Assembly: GCF_021347895.1 (NCBI RefSeq)
Contig: NC_067118.1
Location: 37,747,755-37,811,754, forward strand
Length of the DNA stretch: 64,000 nucleotides
DNA from: Acanthochromis polyacanthus
Lineage: Eukaryota > Chordata > Actinopteri > Pomacentridae
Direction of reading: 5' to 3'
Part shown: positions 1 through 11,251 of the stretch, piece after piece
How the letters are laid out: each line of letters opens with the position of its first letter
Numbering within the stretch: the stretch's first letter is position 1
The notes under the pieces: generated by a model
Seen by the model: only the letters and a program-made list of their open reading frames with translations
What the model was told of the DNA's origin: nothing
Databases searched by the model: none
Made by a program: the position numbers and the translations under genes

Positions 1-158
1 TGACAAACGCATCTGTGGCAAGTGGAAAAAAGTCTGTTCCTTGAGGAATATCAGTTCCTGTTTTTGTTTGTATGTGTTCAAAAGTGGCACCGTTTCAGGG
101 ATACACTGTCCCTAAAGAAACCTGTCAAACTGATTCAGTTTTATTTATATTCCCCAAA

Positions 159-1115
159 TAGACCCTTTATTTGTTTACAAACATTGTGATGTTTTTTTGT
201 GGGTGGGGCTTATGCTGGAGGCAAAAGCGGAGCGAGAAGTCAAGCAGGACTGGGAGTATATAGTTTGCGCTGGGAGTTTGCGCTGCAAACTCGAGCATTT
301 TTAACCCGTTAAACCTCAGTGTACCGTTGGCGGTACACCTACTAATTTGCATAGGAATTTAAAGAATGTCCGAAGGCTGCAAACGCGATTATACAAACAC
401 TATACGCCGATGGAAAGCTTAGATTCTCATGAATCCGCCGGTATAAACCACTTTCAGATGTGATTACCACAGCGGGTAATATAAACACATTTGTCCGACA
501 AATAACGAATATCCATCCATTCTTTCTCTGTACACGGCTTTAACGTACACAGCGCGACTCACATTTCCGGGTTCATTATTACACACAGATGAAAATATTC
601 CACAAAAAACGGCCATAATCCAACCTTGGACATCCAGACGACACAAGCCAGTAAACTATTTTGTCCAAAACATGTCTTGAAGTCGGTATAAAATCCACCA
701 ATAGGTCGTTTTCAAGGAAATGCACCTCGCAATGCGCGTCCAATATTCCCTGTATTTCTTGTCATATTTTTTATTTACAAATAGAATATTAGCGATTTTT
801 TGTACTGAAAATGGCTGGAATTGACTGCAGCTGACCGTCTCTGTCCAGTATTTTCGCCTCAGTGCATTTAACCACAACTGTCTTCGTTCCCTCTGAGCAC
901 GAGTGTTCGGTGGAATCCTATAAAATTTTAATTTGCGTTCGCCAATGTCATTCCTCCTATTATGGCATCCAAAAACACAGCAGGACGACATTTTAGAAAA
1001 GATGATAGAGCCTAGTCCCTCAGTCTTTCGCCTTTCAGTCACGGCCGCGGGCTTCCTCTTTTGCCTCCAGCTAAAGCTGTGACGTCATTCGTGACGTGGG
1101 TCATTAAAGGGTCTA
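159..1115 (-). mobile_element. THAP-encoding, ISL2EU-like DNA transposon (non-autonomous)
   Basis: The two ends form an inverted repeat: ATAGACCCTTTAT on the left and the complementary ATTAAAGGGTCTAT on the right. The duplicated target is AT if the terminal repeat is read as AGACCCTTTA, or TA if it is read as GACCCTTTA. A second, 14-bp perfect inverted repeat (GCTGGAGGCAAAAG) lies inside at 214-227 and 1058-1071, giving interrupted arms. Between them, the minus strand encodes a THAP-type zinc finger start. ISL2EU elements are known for AT target duplications and a THAP protein, so that family is my best guess; Kolobok and P elements also carry THAP but have different target sites. No transposase catalytic region is visible in the 0.96 kb, so this copy is non-autonomous. 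Confidence 0.65.
656..991 (-). pseudogene. THAP zinc-finger fragment of the transposon protein
   Basis: The first methionine that fits the family is at 991-989 (MSSCCVFGC). THAP domains bind DNA through a C2CH zinc site. Here the N-terminal pair is present as C-x4-C (Cys4 and Cys9), followed by the expected asparagine-arginine turn, the KFYRIP block and a WLNAL helix with WTET after it. The distal C-x2-H pair, normally followed by F, is not found in frame: after WTETVSCSQF the peptide becomes unrelated and ends at 656. Either the rest lies beyond a lost intron or the copy is truncated. The frame stays open about 17 codons upstream of the chosen start, but that part has no family resemblance. 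It is not expected to make a functional transposase. Confidence 0.6.
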
Positions 1116-2357
1116 TAAATCTCAGAGGACATTGATGAGCTCAATAAAAGCGGAACTTTCCATGTCAATCAGGGAAGACACTGCGAATAAAGGTCTGGAC
1201 TAAGATTTACGACTGAAACGGGGGGAAAAAAACATCATAACAATCAGAAGAGCTTCTGTTCACTTCACCATATATGATCATATCTGCCAAGAGATGAATT
1301 ACATGCCAGGCTGAGTAACTGATGTCACTGGAGAATGGGAAGTCAGAACACAACTGGTAATTTCCGCTGGTAGTCTCAGAGTTCAATGTGGTGATTGTAG
1401 TGTAAATGCTTTAAGCTATACACAAAGCGTTTGATTTATAACTCGGAAATTCCAATAATATGACAAGAAAAATAAGGAGGTGCATTACATCCTATTATTG
1501 TGGCCTTGTTGGCATCATAAAACAATAAAACGGCAAACAAAGGAGATGTTTATCACCGACAGTCTTGAAAAATATGGTAGCGACTACCGAATATGTCCAT
1601 GATACACTGATCTGTAAATGATCCTTTCTTTCTGTTAATCATTTATTCTGTAATGTTTTAAAAAGGGCAAAACATCAGTAAATACCAGAGTAGAAATCAT
1701 CTGATTGCACGGTTTCTTCATTTAAGTGTTAAAGAATTTATTCTACTCAGAGTAAAAAACATAGTAATGTAAATCATCTAAATCATTTTTCCTAAATGTG
1801 TGGAGCTTTTCTGTCGTTTTCAATGGAAATCGACAGTTGTCACGTTTCGCTTTTAGAGTTGGTTTTGTTTCTGAAACCAAACTGAACACTAATTATGAGA
1901 GTAATTTACTAATCAACAATGAGATTTCATGATATTTAAAACAGAACAGAGACACAGGCATCATTTAAAAAGAGAAATATAGAATATTAAAGACTGTCGT
2001 CCGTCAGTATAAATTAGATTTTTTAATTTACAGTTGAATCTTGTGAGACAGTTTCAAGAGAACAGAGGAAAGTTTCCTTTAAATCTGCTCCCAGATCAGC
2101 TCCTAACCATCCCCATTCACAAAACACTCTTCACATGAAGAAGCACATAATCTATGCACCAGTTTGAGCCTTTCTCACCTCTACGGCCAACCAGGGGTTT
2201 TCACACAGAGGGTTTTTTTTTTTTTTTGCTGAAGTCAAATGCCCAATCACCCTTTGCCAGATAAGTGAGGCTAAACTTCCCTAAATGAGTGAGATCATCA
2301 AAAGCACCCTCTAGTACATGTGTAACAAAAAACATTCTCAATCCTGACCAAATAAAA
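1116..2357. other. AT-rich intergenic DNA
   Basis: No coding region, RNA gene or clear repeat was recognised. A T-run at about 2213-2227 and diffuse AT-rich sequence are all that stand out. Confidence 0.5.
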
Positions 2358-2720
2358 TTAACCCTCTGTTGTCTTCATTTACGGGCACAAAAAAAAACAG
2401 TTTCCTTATCTGAAAAAAAAAAAAAAAAATCTGCAAAAAAATCCCCAAATTTCTGAAAATTTCCAAAACCATCAGGAAGAAAAAAATTCAATAATCTTAA
2501 AAAGTTTCCCTTCGACGTCTTATTAAAAAAAATAAAAAATTGGCAAGAAAGTTCTTGCAAATAAGAACATTCACATAAAATACTTTTGTGAATGTTCTTA
2601 AGAAACAATTTTAACATTTCTTTTGAATATGTGGACATCGGAAACTTTACTGTGAAAATCTTTCTTTTTCCACAGTTTCAAACAATAAAACGGGTCAATT
2701 TTGACCCACACAAGGGTTAA
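2358..2720. mobile_element. TTAA-flanked MITE, copy 1 (piggyBac-like)
   Basis: Bounded on both sides by TTAA (2358-2361 and 2717-2720). The ends read inward as CCCTCTGTTGTC and, on the opposite strand, CCCTTGTGTGGGTC, followed by the palindromic GGGTCAATTTTGACCC segment near the right end. The interior is A/T homopolymer-rich and shares phrases such as 'aaatttctgaaaatttgcaaaacc' (imperfectly) with the copies at 11,252 and 16,348. TTAA target use plus CCCT termini suggest a piggyBac-type element. It has no coding capacity. Confidence 0.7.
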
Positions 2721-3856
2721 ACAAAAAAATAGCTTTTCAACAGGCTGTGAAAAGAAGAATGCCACAGAAGACAGATTCCTCCTCTAACACTGAGGCAGGC
2801 ATTTTAGACAGAAATAAACACAATAAACTGAACACAAAACACCTCTGAGATGAGAATTATCAACGGTGCAAACATGTCCGTGTGGTTAATGTGTTAAAAT
2901 GTTAAAGTGTCTTTGCTGAATTCAATCACCGGCAACAACACTGATAGAAATCAGACGATCTGATAGGCCTTCATCTGAAAGAGAAAGCCAGACACTTCCG
3001 TCTTCCTCTATCGTGAGGCACAACAGCACTGAGGATCTTTCCAGGACTGCTAGGCAGCCCTGGCGCCTCGTCACTGAGCTATTATTGTTCTCAGCAGAGG
3101 AAGGCGGCCAGTATTTTAGAATTTGGATCATTTTCAGGGTAGATTCAGTCCATCTGCTTCCCAGGAGTGTCCCCGCTAGTTTATGTAACCCACGGATTTG
3201 AAGCTTGGCCTGCATTTACTGTGTCAACACACACTCAGGCATTGTCAGGAGCAGCATGTTGTGGTGCGGCTGAATACAAACTCACATACAGTTTGTTTTC
3301 TTTGAGGATGGCTCATAAAGTTTCATAACATATTCTATTTTCCCGGGATTTGATGGTAATTACATCTAAAGACACTCTAATATTCAATAAACTGGACTTC
3401 CAACAATATTAGATCCTGACTACTTCTATCCAGCATTAGTCTTAATGCCACATAAACTGCATTCAGCTGTAAGAGGTTTCTAGGAACAGTGGAATCTAGG
3501 TTATGGAGGGAGGGACGAACGTGATAAAGGCAATATTCGTTCTGTGTTTAACTTCCTTCCACTTTCGCGTAATAAGATGGAAAACCACATCAGAAGTTTA
3601 TTTACAAGTGCTCAAAATAGAAAAATAAATCAACAAAGTAACTATTATGGTTTGTACAAACGCAGTATTATTACAGGTATACTACCAGGTTGTGTTTTAG
3701 GCCAACATTCACGCTGCAACAGTGTGTTGTTTTCGCACCAAAACATGACAGCATGAGTCTTTACGCATTCATCTATGAGGGCCTCCGGAGCTGCAGGCCT
3801 GAAGGGTTTCACTGACAAACACAAGTAAAGATTTAAAAACAGACATTTAATCTTAC
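2721..3856. other. Non-coding stretch, possible intron
   Basis: No protein family was recognised in any frame. A 97-codon minus-strand frame at 2922-3215 has no known domain and is overlapped by a plus-strand open frame, so I treat it as chance. If the splice donor at 3856 is real, this stretch would be the start of the first intron of a leftward gene. Confidence 0.3.
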
Positions 3857-4600
3857 CTTCAGTTAGACAGAGATTTCAACACATTGAAAAACCGCTGTGG
3901 TCGTCGTGTCTTCCTCCTCGTTCTACCTCAACAACTTCTCCGCCTGGCACCAGCAGCCTACTGAACCCTTCCTGCCTCCATCACCGAGTTGAACGTTGAT
4001 GTTTTCCGCTTGAAAGCTGGGACATTTACCGTCAAATAAACCCGAAGAAGAGAATAAAGGTGCACTTTGAGCTCCAAGCAGATCCCACAGGGCGCAGACA
4101 ACTTTCAGCAACGCAGAAAGTAGGTTGGACTCACTTCCCTGTTGCGCACGATTGGCCACGAAGCGGAGGAGTAGTTTGATTTCCTGCCGTCACGTTCAAG
4201 TCCACACATGACTGTTCGTAATGGTGACACACATCAGGGCTGCTGTGCTCTCATGAGGTGACTGTGGATGAGCTTTGGTGTTGGTTTAACGCGCACCTTT
4301 TGGACCAGGCTCCGTGCGCTCTGCAGCCTCGGGAAGCCGCTTTAGACCGTGAACGCAGCACCAGGGCTCCGAGCGTTTATCTGTCCGTGAAAACAGAAAC
4401 TACAACCAGTGGGCTTGGTGAACTTCCACAGAACGAGTCGTAGGCGGAGTAATGTTGAGTCATTTCACGACATTCAGCAGCTTCCAGTAAGCCTCTGCGG
4501 AGACACATGATACCATATCTGCGGCTGGCAGCGGCTCTGAGGAGGACAGCTTCCCAACGGCACTCACCGAGACATAGCTGGCCAAACAATCCAGCAGCTT
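3857..4600 (-). promoter_or_regulatory. CpG-rich block with candidate leftward first exon
   Basis: CpG dinucleotides are far denser here than in the flanking AT-rich DNA (runs such as GCGCACG, CGAAGCGG, CCGTCACG, CGGGAAGCCGC), as in a vertebrate CpG-island promoter. At its left edge the minus strand reads CTGAAG|GTAAGATT, a near-consensus splice donor with the exon ending at 3857 and the intron starting at 3856. Short minus-strand frames at 3923-4159 and 4377-4589 show no recognised domain, so any exon here is probably untranslated or nearly so. The gene body would lie beyond the left edge of the window. There is no transcript evidence, and a chance donor beside a CpG cluster is possible. Confidence 0.35.
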
Positions 4601-4879
4601 TTCACCTTTCTTCTTTTTTTTTTAAATTCTGTGAAGTTGTTTCTGGTGTCTCATAAACAAACACATCAATACATCTTGTTTTTGTCTCAGTTGTTTACTA
4701 ACGGTAGATTGGAGTAGAATCAAATCACAATCCAGAAACAAGTATTGCACATTGTACTTCCTGAGTTGTAGAATATTTACTATCAAATTAGGATTTCACA
4801 TACAAAACCCGTAACAAGCTTGTTAAATATAATTATAATTAACTATAAATAAAATAATTCAATGCTAGCTAGCTAGATG

Positions 4880-4882
<3 letters not shown>

Positions 4883-4922
<40 letters not shown>
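4883..4922. repeat. (TA)n microsatellite
   Basis: About 20 uninterrupted TA units, ending directly at a Tc1-type MITE fragment. Elements of that superfamily insert at TA. Confidence 0.95.
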
Positions 4923-4925
<3 letters not shown>

Positions 4926-4997
4926 TTTGGGGTCACTTAGAAATGTCCTCATTTTTGAAAGAAATGCAGTTTTCCCCCAATAAAGATAACATTTAAT
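4923..4997 (+). mobile_element. Left fragment of a Tc1-type MITE
   Basis: The sequence from 'tttggggtcacttagaaatg' to 'aaagataacattt' matches the left part of a MITE very common in teleosts, whose full ends read CACTACC-TTCAAAAGTTTGGGGTCA. The outer 20 or so bases of the terminal repeat have been replaced by TA repeats. The family name is recalled from general familiarity, not from a search. A second fragment of the same family lies at 6903-7200 in the same orientation. Confidence 0.65.
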
Positions 4998-5259
4998 GAA
5001 TCCATCTGCAGCAGCTAAAATTCCACGAGGAATTTCTTTTATTTCGGTATTTGACGGCATTTTGCTTCTAACACTTACAGTATGTACTTTTACTGAAGTA
5101 GAACTTTTAAATATAGTTTTTTTAAAAAACTTTATTATGAGTATCTTTTACATTTGTATACACTGTCTACTCTGTATTGTGACTTCTACTTGAATAAAAG
5201 ATCTTTTTCCAACTCAAACTCATGACAGCACTCATTCAAAAGGACAATTTTGTAAAAAA

Positions 5260-5290
5260 AAAAAAAAGTATATATACATATATGTGTGTT

Positions 5291-5322
<32 letters not shown>
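5260..5322. repeat. A-run, TG and TA microsatellite cluster
   Basis: A poly-A run is followed by short TG and then TA dinucleotide tracts that run straight into the left end of the Tc1 element at 5325. The TA tract resumes at 6882 on the other side, so the transposon inserted into a TA microsatellite. Confidence 0.9.
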
Positions 5323-5324
<2 letters not shown>

Positions 5325-6881
5325 CACTGCTCAAAAAATAAAGGGAACACAAACAACACAATGTAACTCCAAGTCAACCACACTTCTGTGAAATCGAACT
5401 GTCCACTTAGGAAGCAACACTGATTGACAATCAATTTCACATGCTGTTGTGCAAATGGATTAGACAACAGGTGGAAATTATAGGCAACTGGCAAGACACA
5501 CCCAATAAAGGAGTGGTTCTGCAGGTGGTGACCACAGACCACTTCTCAGTTCCGATGCTTTCTGGCTGATGTTTTGGTCACTTTTGAATGCTGGTGGTGC
5601 TTTCACTCTAGTGGTAGCATGAGATGGAGTCTACAACCCACAGAAGTGGCTCAGGTAGTGCAGCTCATCCAGGATGGCACATCAATGCGAACTGTGGCAA
5701 GAAGGTTTGCTGTGTCTGTCAGAGCATGGAGGTGCTACCAGGAGACAGGCCAGTACATCAGGAGACGTGGAGAAGGCCGTGGGAGGGCAACAACCCAGCA
5801 GCAGGACTGATACCTCCTTCTTTGTGCAAGAAGGAACAGGAGGAGCACTGACAGATCCCTGCAAAATGAGCTCCAGCAGGCCACAAATGTGCATGTGTCT
5901 GCTCAAACAGTCAGAAACAGACTCCATGAGGGTGGTATGAGGGCCCGACGTCCACAGGTGGAGGTTGTGCTTACAGCCCAACACCGTGCAGGACGTTTGG
6001 CATTTGCAGGGAACACCAAGATTGGCAAATTCGCCACTGGTGCCCTGTGCTCTTCACAGATGAAAGCAGGTTCACACTGAGCACATGTGACAGTCTGGAG
6101 ACGCCGTGGAGAACGTTCTGCTGCCTGCAACATCATCCAGCATGGCCAGTTTGGCAGTGGGTCAGTCATGGTGTGGGGTGGCATTTCTTTGGAGGGCCGC
6201 ACAGCCCTCCATGTGCTCGCCAGAGGTAGCCTGACTGCCATTAGGTACCGAGATGAGATCCTCAGACCCCTTGTGACACCATATGCTGGTGCGGTTGGCC
6301 CTGGGTTCCTCTTAATGCAAGACAATGCTAGACCTCATGTGGCTGGAGTGTGTCCGCAGTTCCTGCAACACGAAGGCATTGATGTTATGGACTGGCCCAC
6401 CCGTTCCCCAGACCTGAATCCAATTGAGCACATCTGGGACATCATGTCTCGCTCCATCCACCGACGTCAAGTTGCACCACAGACTGTTCAGGAGTTGGCG
6501 GATGCTTTAGTCCAGGTCTGGCAGGAGATCCCTCAGGAGAACATCCACTGCCTCATCAGGAGCATGCCCAGGTGTTGTAGGGAGGTCATACAGGCACGCG
6601 GAGGCCACACACACTACTGAGCCTCATTTTGACTTGTTTAAAGGACATTGCATCAAAGTTAGATCAGCCTGTAGTGTGTTTTTTCCACTTTAATTTTGAG
6701 CATAACTCCAAATCCAGACCTCCATGGGTTGATTCATTTGATTTTCATTGATAATTTTTGTGTGATTTTGTTGTCAGCACATTCAACTATAGAAAGAATA
6801 AAGTATTCAATAAAAATATTTCATTCATTCAGAGCTACAGTGTGTTACTTTAGTGTTCCCTTTATTTTTTTTTGAGCAGTG
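5325..6881 (+). mobile_element. Tc1/mariner DNA transposon, full length but decayed
   Basis: The left end CACTGCTCAAAAAATAAAGG and the right end, read on the opposite strand as CACTGCTCAAAAAAAAATAA, form the terminal inverted repeats, with TA on both outer sides. At 1,557 bp it has the usual length of a Tc1-like element. A single transposase gene lies inside in the plus orientation, but it is broken. Both ends are present, so the element could in principle be moved by a related transposase supplied in trans. Confidence 0.92.
5619..6620 (+). pseudogene. Tc1-like DD34E transposase, inactivated
   Basis: The N-terminal paired-type DNA-binding region begins [12 protein letters not shown] and includes a helix-turn-helix with SMRTVARRF. 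The catalytic region shows all three acidic residues: the Asp of FTDESRF (near 6059), the Asp of LLMQDNARPH (near 6321) and the Glu of DLNPIEHIWD, with 34 residues between the last two (DD34E). The C-terminus is intact (ARGGHTHY-stop). The frame is closed by a TGA at 5808-5810, probably a decayed CGA arginine codon, and is shifted between about 6015 and 6090 so that the DESRF segment lies in another frame. About five residues also seem missing from the helix-turn-helix region. The gene would normally cut and paste the element at TA sites; this copy cannot make a complete protein. Confidence 0.88.
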
Positions 6882-6902
6882 TATATATATATATATATAT
6901 AT

Positions 6903-7200
6903 TGAAAGAATTTTTTTTTCAATGAAGATAACATTAAATTAATGATAAATCCAGTGTAGACATTGTTAATGTGGTAAATGACTTTCCTAGCTGGAAACGG
7001 CTGATTTATTTATTTTAATAGAATATCTCCATAGGGGTACAGAGGAATATTTCCTGTGTTCTAATGCTACATTGTGTTAGCTAATGGTGTTGAAAGGCTA
7101 ATTAATGATTAGAAAACCCTTGTGCAGTTATGTTAGTACATGAATTTTCCTGTAAAACATGAAATTGCCTGGTTGACCCCAAACTTTTGAATGGTAGTGT
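6903..7200 (+). mobile_element. Right part of a Tc1-type MITE
   Basis: The same family as the fragment at 4923-4997. It starts inside the element ('caatgaagataacattaaat') and continues to an intact right end (GACCCCAAACTTTTGAA, then TGGTAGTG) followed by TA. It lacks the left terminal repeat, which has been lost into the TA microsatellite at 6882-6902. The two fragments overlap in consensus position, so they are not simply the halves of one copy split by the Tc1 insertion. Confidence 0.7.
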
Positions 7201-7248
7201 ATATATACAAACCTTAAGTTTTTTTAAAATATATTCGTTTATGCTGAT

Positions 7249-7535
7249 TGTTACAACTCTGCTCCAAAAGTCGCAACAAAACCAGGACTCCGCAATGGTG
7301 TGGTGACTACAAACGGTTTATTGCCACACAAAACAACCAAATGGGCCTTAGAAACCCAACCCAAAACCCAGAATCATGCTGCTGGAGCGCCGCACGGCAG
7401 CAGCTCCTGTCACAGAGCCAGTTTGAATGGAAGTGGGCCAGATTAAGAGCACCTGAGCCACTAGATCGTGGGTGTGGCTCAATCAGGTGACGACTGGAAC
7501 AGACCCAGCTGGTGTCCAGGTGGAGGGTCGTCACA
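7249..7535 (-). mobile_element. Solo LTR of an LTR retrotransposon
   Basis: Read on the minus strand, the segment begins TGTGACGACCC and ends GTTGTAACA, so it has the TG...CA ends of an LTR. It is flanked by a perfect 5-bp direct repeat, CTGAT, at 7244-7248 and 7536-7540. An AATAAA polyadenylation signal (plus-strand TTTATT near 7317) lies about 65 bases before the 3' end, where the R region would end. No internal retroelement sequence or second LTR is present, so this is a solo LTR left by recombination between two LTRs. The superfamily cannot be told from the LTR alone. Open frames across it are incidental. Confidence 0.75.
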
Positions 7536-7540
7536 CTGAT

Positions 7541-10500
7541 AGACATATGATTAATGAAGTCAGCAGTCATGACTGAGTATTTCCACCTTTAATCTGCAGT
7601 GGTGTTTCTGATCATGTTTTGTTATTGTGTTTGTGGTGATAATGGATAGAGTAGGCTGACACTCATAGGACTACTTAATGTGAGCACCTGTTTACTTATT
7701 GTGTGGTCAGAATGATTGATGATCACTGTGATTTCTTTATACATCAGTTGTACATGTGGTAAATAACATTATTCTTTCTTGACTTTTTGTTTAGTCACAG
7801 GTGAACGGCTGTGCTCCGGCTGCTGTCAAAGACTTTACATAACAGATAAACATAACCTCCAGGCCTCTAAAGTGCAGCCAGCATGGAAGTGCTGTAATCC
7901 TTCATTCTTTCTAATGACCAGCAGGGGGCGACTCCTCCGGTGGCAAAATCAAGTCCAGATTGTATTGAAGTCTGTGAGAAATCAGTCATACTTTCTATTT
8001 AATTGGTGGCCTCAGACAAAAGATTCTCATTAGTTTGTGGTCTTAGTTGTTGTGTTTTTTAGAACAATAACAACTACAGTTGCTTTACAGACAGGGCAAA
8101 AAAGAAGGATACACAAGAAGACCATCGCATAACAAAAAGCTGATAAGGCCAAACAAAGACAAAAGACCAGAGAAGCAAATGTAGACAATCAGATTTAAAC
8201 ACAATAAGAGATTTTAAAACAAATCAATACAACAACATCATATAAAAATAATAAAAGCAGAAAAAAGCAACATCATTCAATACAGAATGATGTTTAATTT
8301 GTGAATCATGGTCCCATTTAAAAGAAGTAAGAGAATAAAGCAGGGTATGTTTTGGGTGGGGCTGCCTTGTGATGGAAAGGGCATTAAACAACATTTCACT
8401 GTGCTGTAAAAATTTATTTATGACAACAAAGGCTTGTTAAAATACTGCATCACTGTGCACAGCGACAGTAAGCTCTGAGTCAGATCCAGCCCTCAGTCTT
8501 TGTGGAAAAGGCCGAAGTCGAGGCTTCAAAACACTTGTCCATGAGTCAGTGGGTGTAGCTGCTTCCATCTTTTAAATCCAGTTTATGGCAGTGAGTGGTG
8601 ATGGATGTATGAAGAGAGAGAGAGGGGCTGCATAGATCTGCATTTTCTAGAGGAAGCAACAGTGTGGGGGTTACATCTTTGTCATTTTAAAGTTGGAAGG
8701 AATTATTCTCATGGAATAAACTCATGAATATGCAACTTTGATAGAGAGATGAGTTTTTTAGGAGTTTATTTTTGCATTGCCAAAGCCATTCTTCAGCAGC
8801 TAATACTGTTATGGCCTGTTTGTGTTTCTTAAAACCATCACAACCATATTAGGCAGAGCTACAGAGGGAATTGTTTTGGCTGTAATTTTTTCAGAGGCAA
8901 AAGCTGTCATTAAAATGGCAAATTCATTCATAAAAAGAGGCAAGGCTGCTTTACTGCACAATTCAAATCCTCAGAAAAACTACCTGGAGGTTGTTGTTGT
9001 TGTTTCTCACAGTGACAGGGATTTTAAAACATTGGTAGCAGAGGGGGAGGAGGAAACTGCATTAAAGCACGGCCAATAGCAGCCTTATACCTGGGTTAAT
9101 ATATATTGAGGATTTTTGAAGTCCATAGGATATAACTTGCATACATTTTTATTAAAAGTAAAAAAAAAGTTCATTATGATCATGTCTGTACAAATTCCAT
9201 AATTACCTATTATGGAAACAATCACTTATTAATAAAAAAAATGGCTGGATGTCACTAAAATGTCGACTAAATAACCATCCCAATTTAACAACAACCACCT
9301 TCTAATGAGCTAAACAATAATAAAATGAGCTTATGCAGAAATTGTTTTGATTTATTCAGTTGAGATAATCATGACAGATATTTCTTTTTTGGCAATATAT
9401 CAAATTTATATGGAAAATAAATTATATCTGTGTCCTAGAAATCACTTTCCACTAAGTTACCCATCACAAAAACACCTCTCTAGGAAGTGTGTTAATTCCA
9501 GATCACATGACCTGCTCCACATGATGTCATTTCCTCCTGAAGAAAAGACTCCAAGGCTTTCTGAGTTATTTAATATAGTGTGTGAGTCAAGTGTGGATTT
9601 ATGGCATGTCAACATGTTTACTAAAATATCTTTTAAAATAACTCTTAATTTCAGTTTTACTCAATTGTATATATAATATTTAGAAGAATGTTCTATAAAA
9701 ATGCCATGTGGTGTTTGGTTATAGGCGGCCATGTTGATTTTAGGCCTGAAAACAGCAAAAATGTCAACTATGATACCTGTCAGCGATAACACAAAAGTCT
9801 CGTAATGATATACTGACCCACCTGCAGTCTGCATCCGATAAAACAAAAACTGTTAGATTAATCAATGACCAGAGAGGCCTTCAAAATTCTCACTAAAACA
9901 GTAAATACCGGAGACATGTAATGCATCATACAATAATACTGCCTGACTCCCATTTTGGGGGAATAACTGTGAACTATTATATCACTGTCTAATAAAACTT
10001 AAATGTTTGAAGCAATCAAAGAAAATGAAGAAGAAAGCTCTGAGCTGGATGCTGTAGTTCCACCTGCACAGTCTGACTTTTATCTATTTCCAAACTGAAA
10101 TCCCACTTGTGTAGCCATCATTTTAGAGTGATAGTGTAGTCACGCATGCTTTTGAGAAGCATCTGGATGTGATTGGACATCAACAGAACAGGTGCACTGG
10201 AGTAAAGGAGATCGAGCTGAAAAATAACGCCAGAACAATCTTCTTCTGTGACGTTTTCTGGTGAGCCTGAGAACTTCTTGATGTACTCTTCTACGGTAAG
10301 TCCAACCAGAACACCAGCTGTAAACAGAGGAGGGTCCACCACACCAATTACCAGCTACTTACAATGGCATTTTGAGGTCTCTCCGAAGAGCGTTCCACCT
10401 CCATAAACAAACAGAGTCATCCCTTACCTGGAAGTTTCACAACCATTTACACCTCTAGGCATGGAAGTCTTTTGTAATTAATGAGCTACAAGTCATATGA

Positions 10501-11251
10501 GTAGGTGGTGAAAAATCGGATTCCATCAGTCACTAAAGAACCTCTTTAAAAGAACCTTGAATATATATATATATATATTTTAAAGGAAGTTTACAACAAA
10601 ATAAATCGCTCAAAAATCACGTGGTTTTATGTAGAGTCTTTTCTTGGGTTCATTTCCTGGATTGGCCACATGAGGGGAGTATAGACCTGCTTTAACCTGC
10701 CATCTTCATCATGTTCTGGTCTCTGTTTGGATAGGCGTCATCATAGCAACACCACACATCATCTACACTCTTTCCAACACAAATAAATGTAACATTGCAG
10801 AAAACTGTCATGTGAACCATCTGATCGGTTTCTATCAGTGTCTGCTGCTGTCGCTCTGTTTAAACTCCTCTAAACATCTATCTGTTCATTCTCCTGTACA
10901 CCTATTTACTATTTATTTATTCAGTGATCACATTTAAGTCATGTGAGAGGGGGCAGGCCAGGGCTTTTTACCGGGACATTCCACTTGTCGGATCCAATTT
11001 CCTGAGAGCTTTGATTGACTAACGCTGAAACAACGCAGCTGCCCCGGTTTTTGATCATTCTCCTTTCTGCTGACCTGAGAAGTTGCCATTGTGCCTCCTG
11101 TTTTTCTTACCTGATATAGATTTCAGATCAGCTTGTCTGTGTGGGCTGAAGCTGCAAACTTTATGTAATGATAATAATTCATGTTCTCTGTTCTTCTCTC
11201 CTACTTGCTCTCCTCAAAGCTGCTGCATTTTGGAAGCCTGATGTTCGCCTC
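7541..11251. other. Intergenic DNA without recognised genes
   Basis: No coding exon was recognised. Open frames of 60-109 codons (for example at 9347-9676) are AT-rich and have no domain resemblance. A short TA tract is present at 10,561-10,578. Confidence 0.45.
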
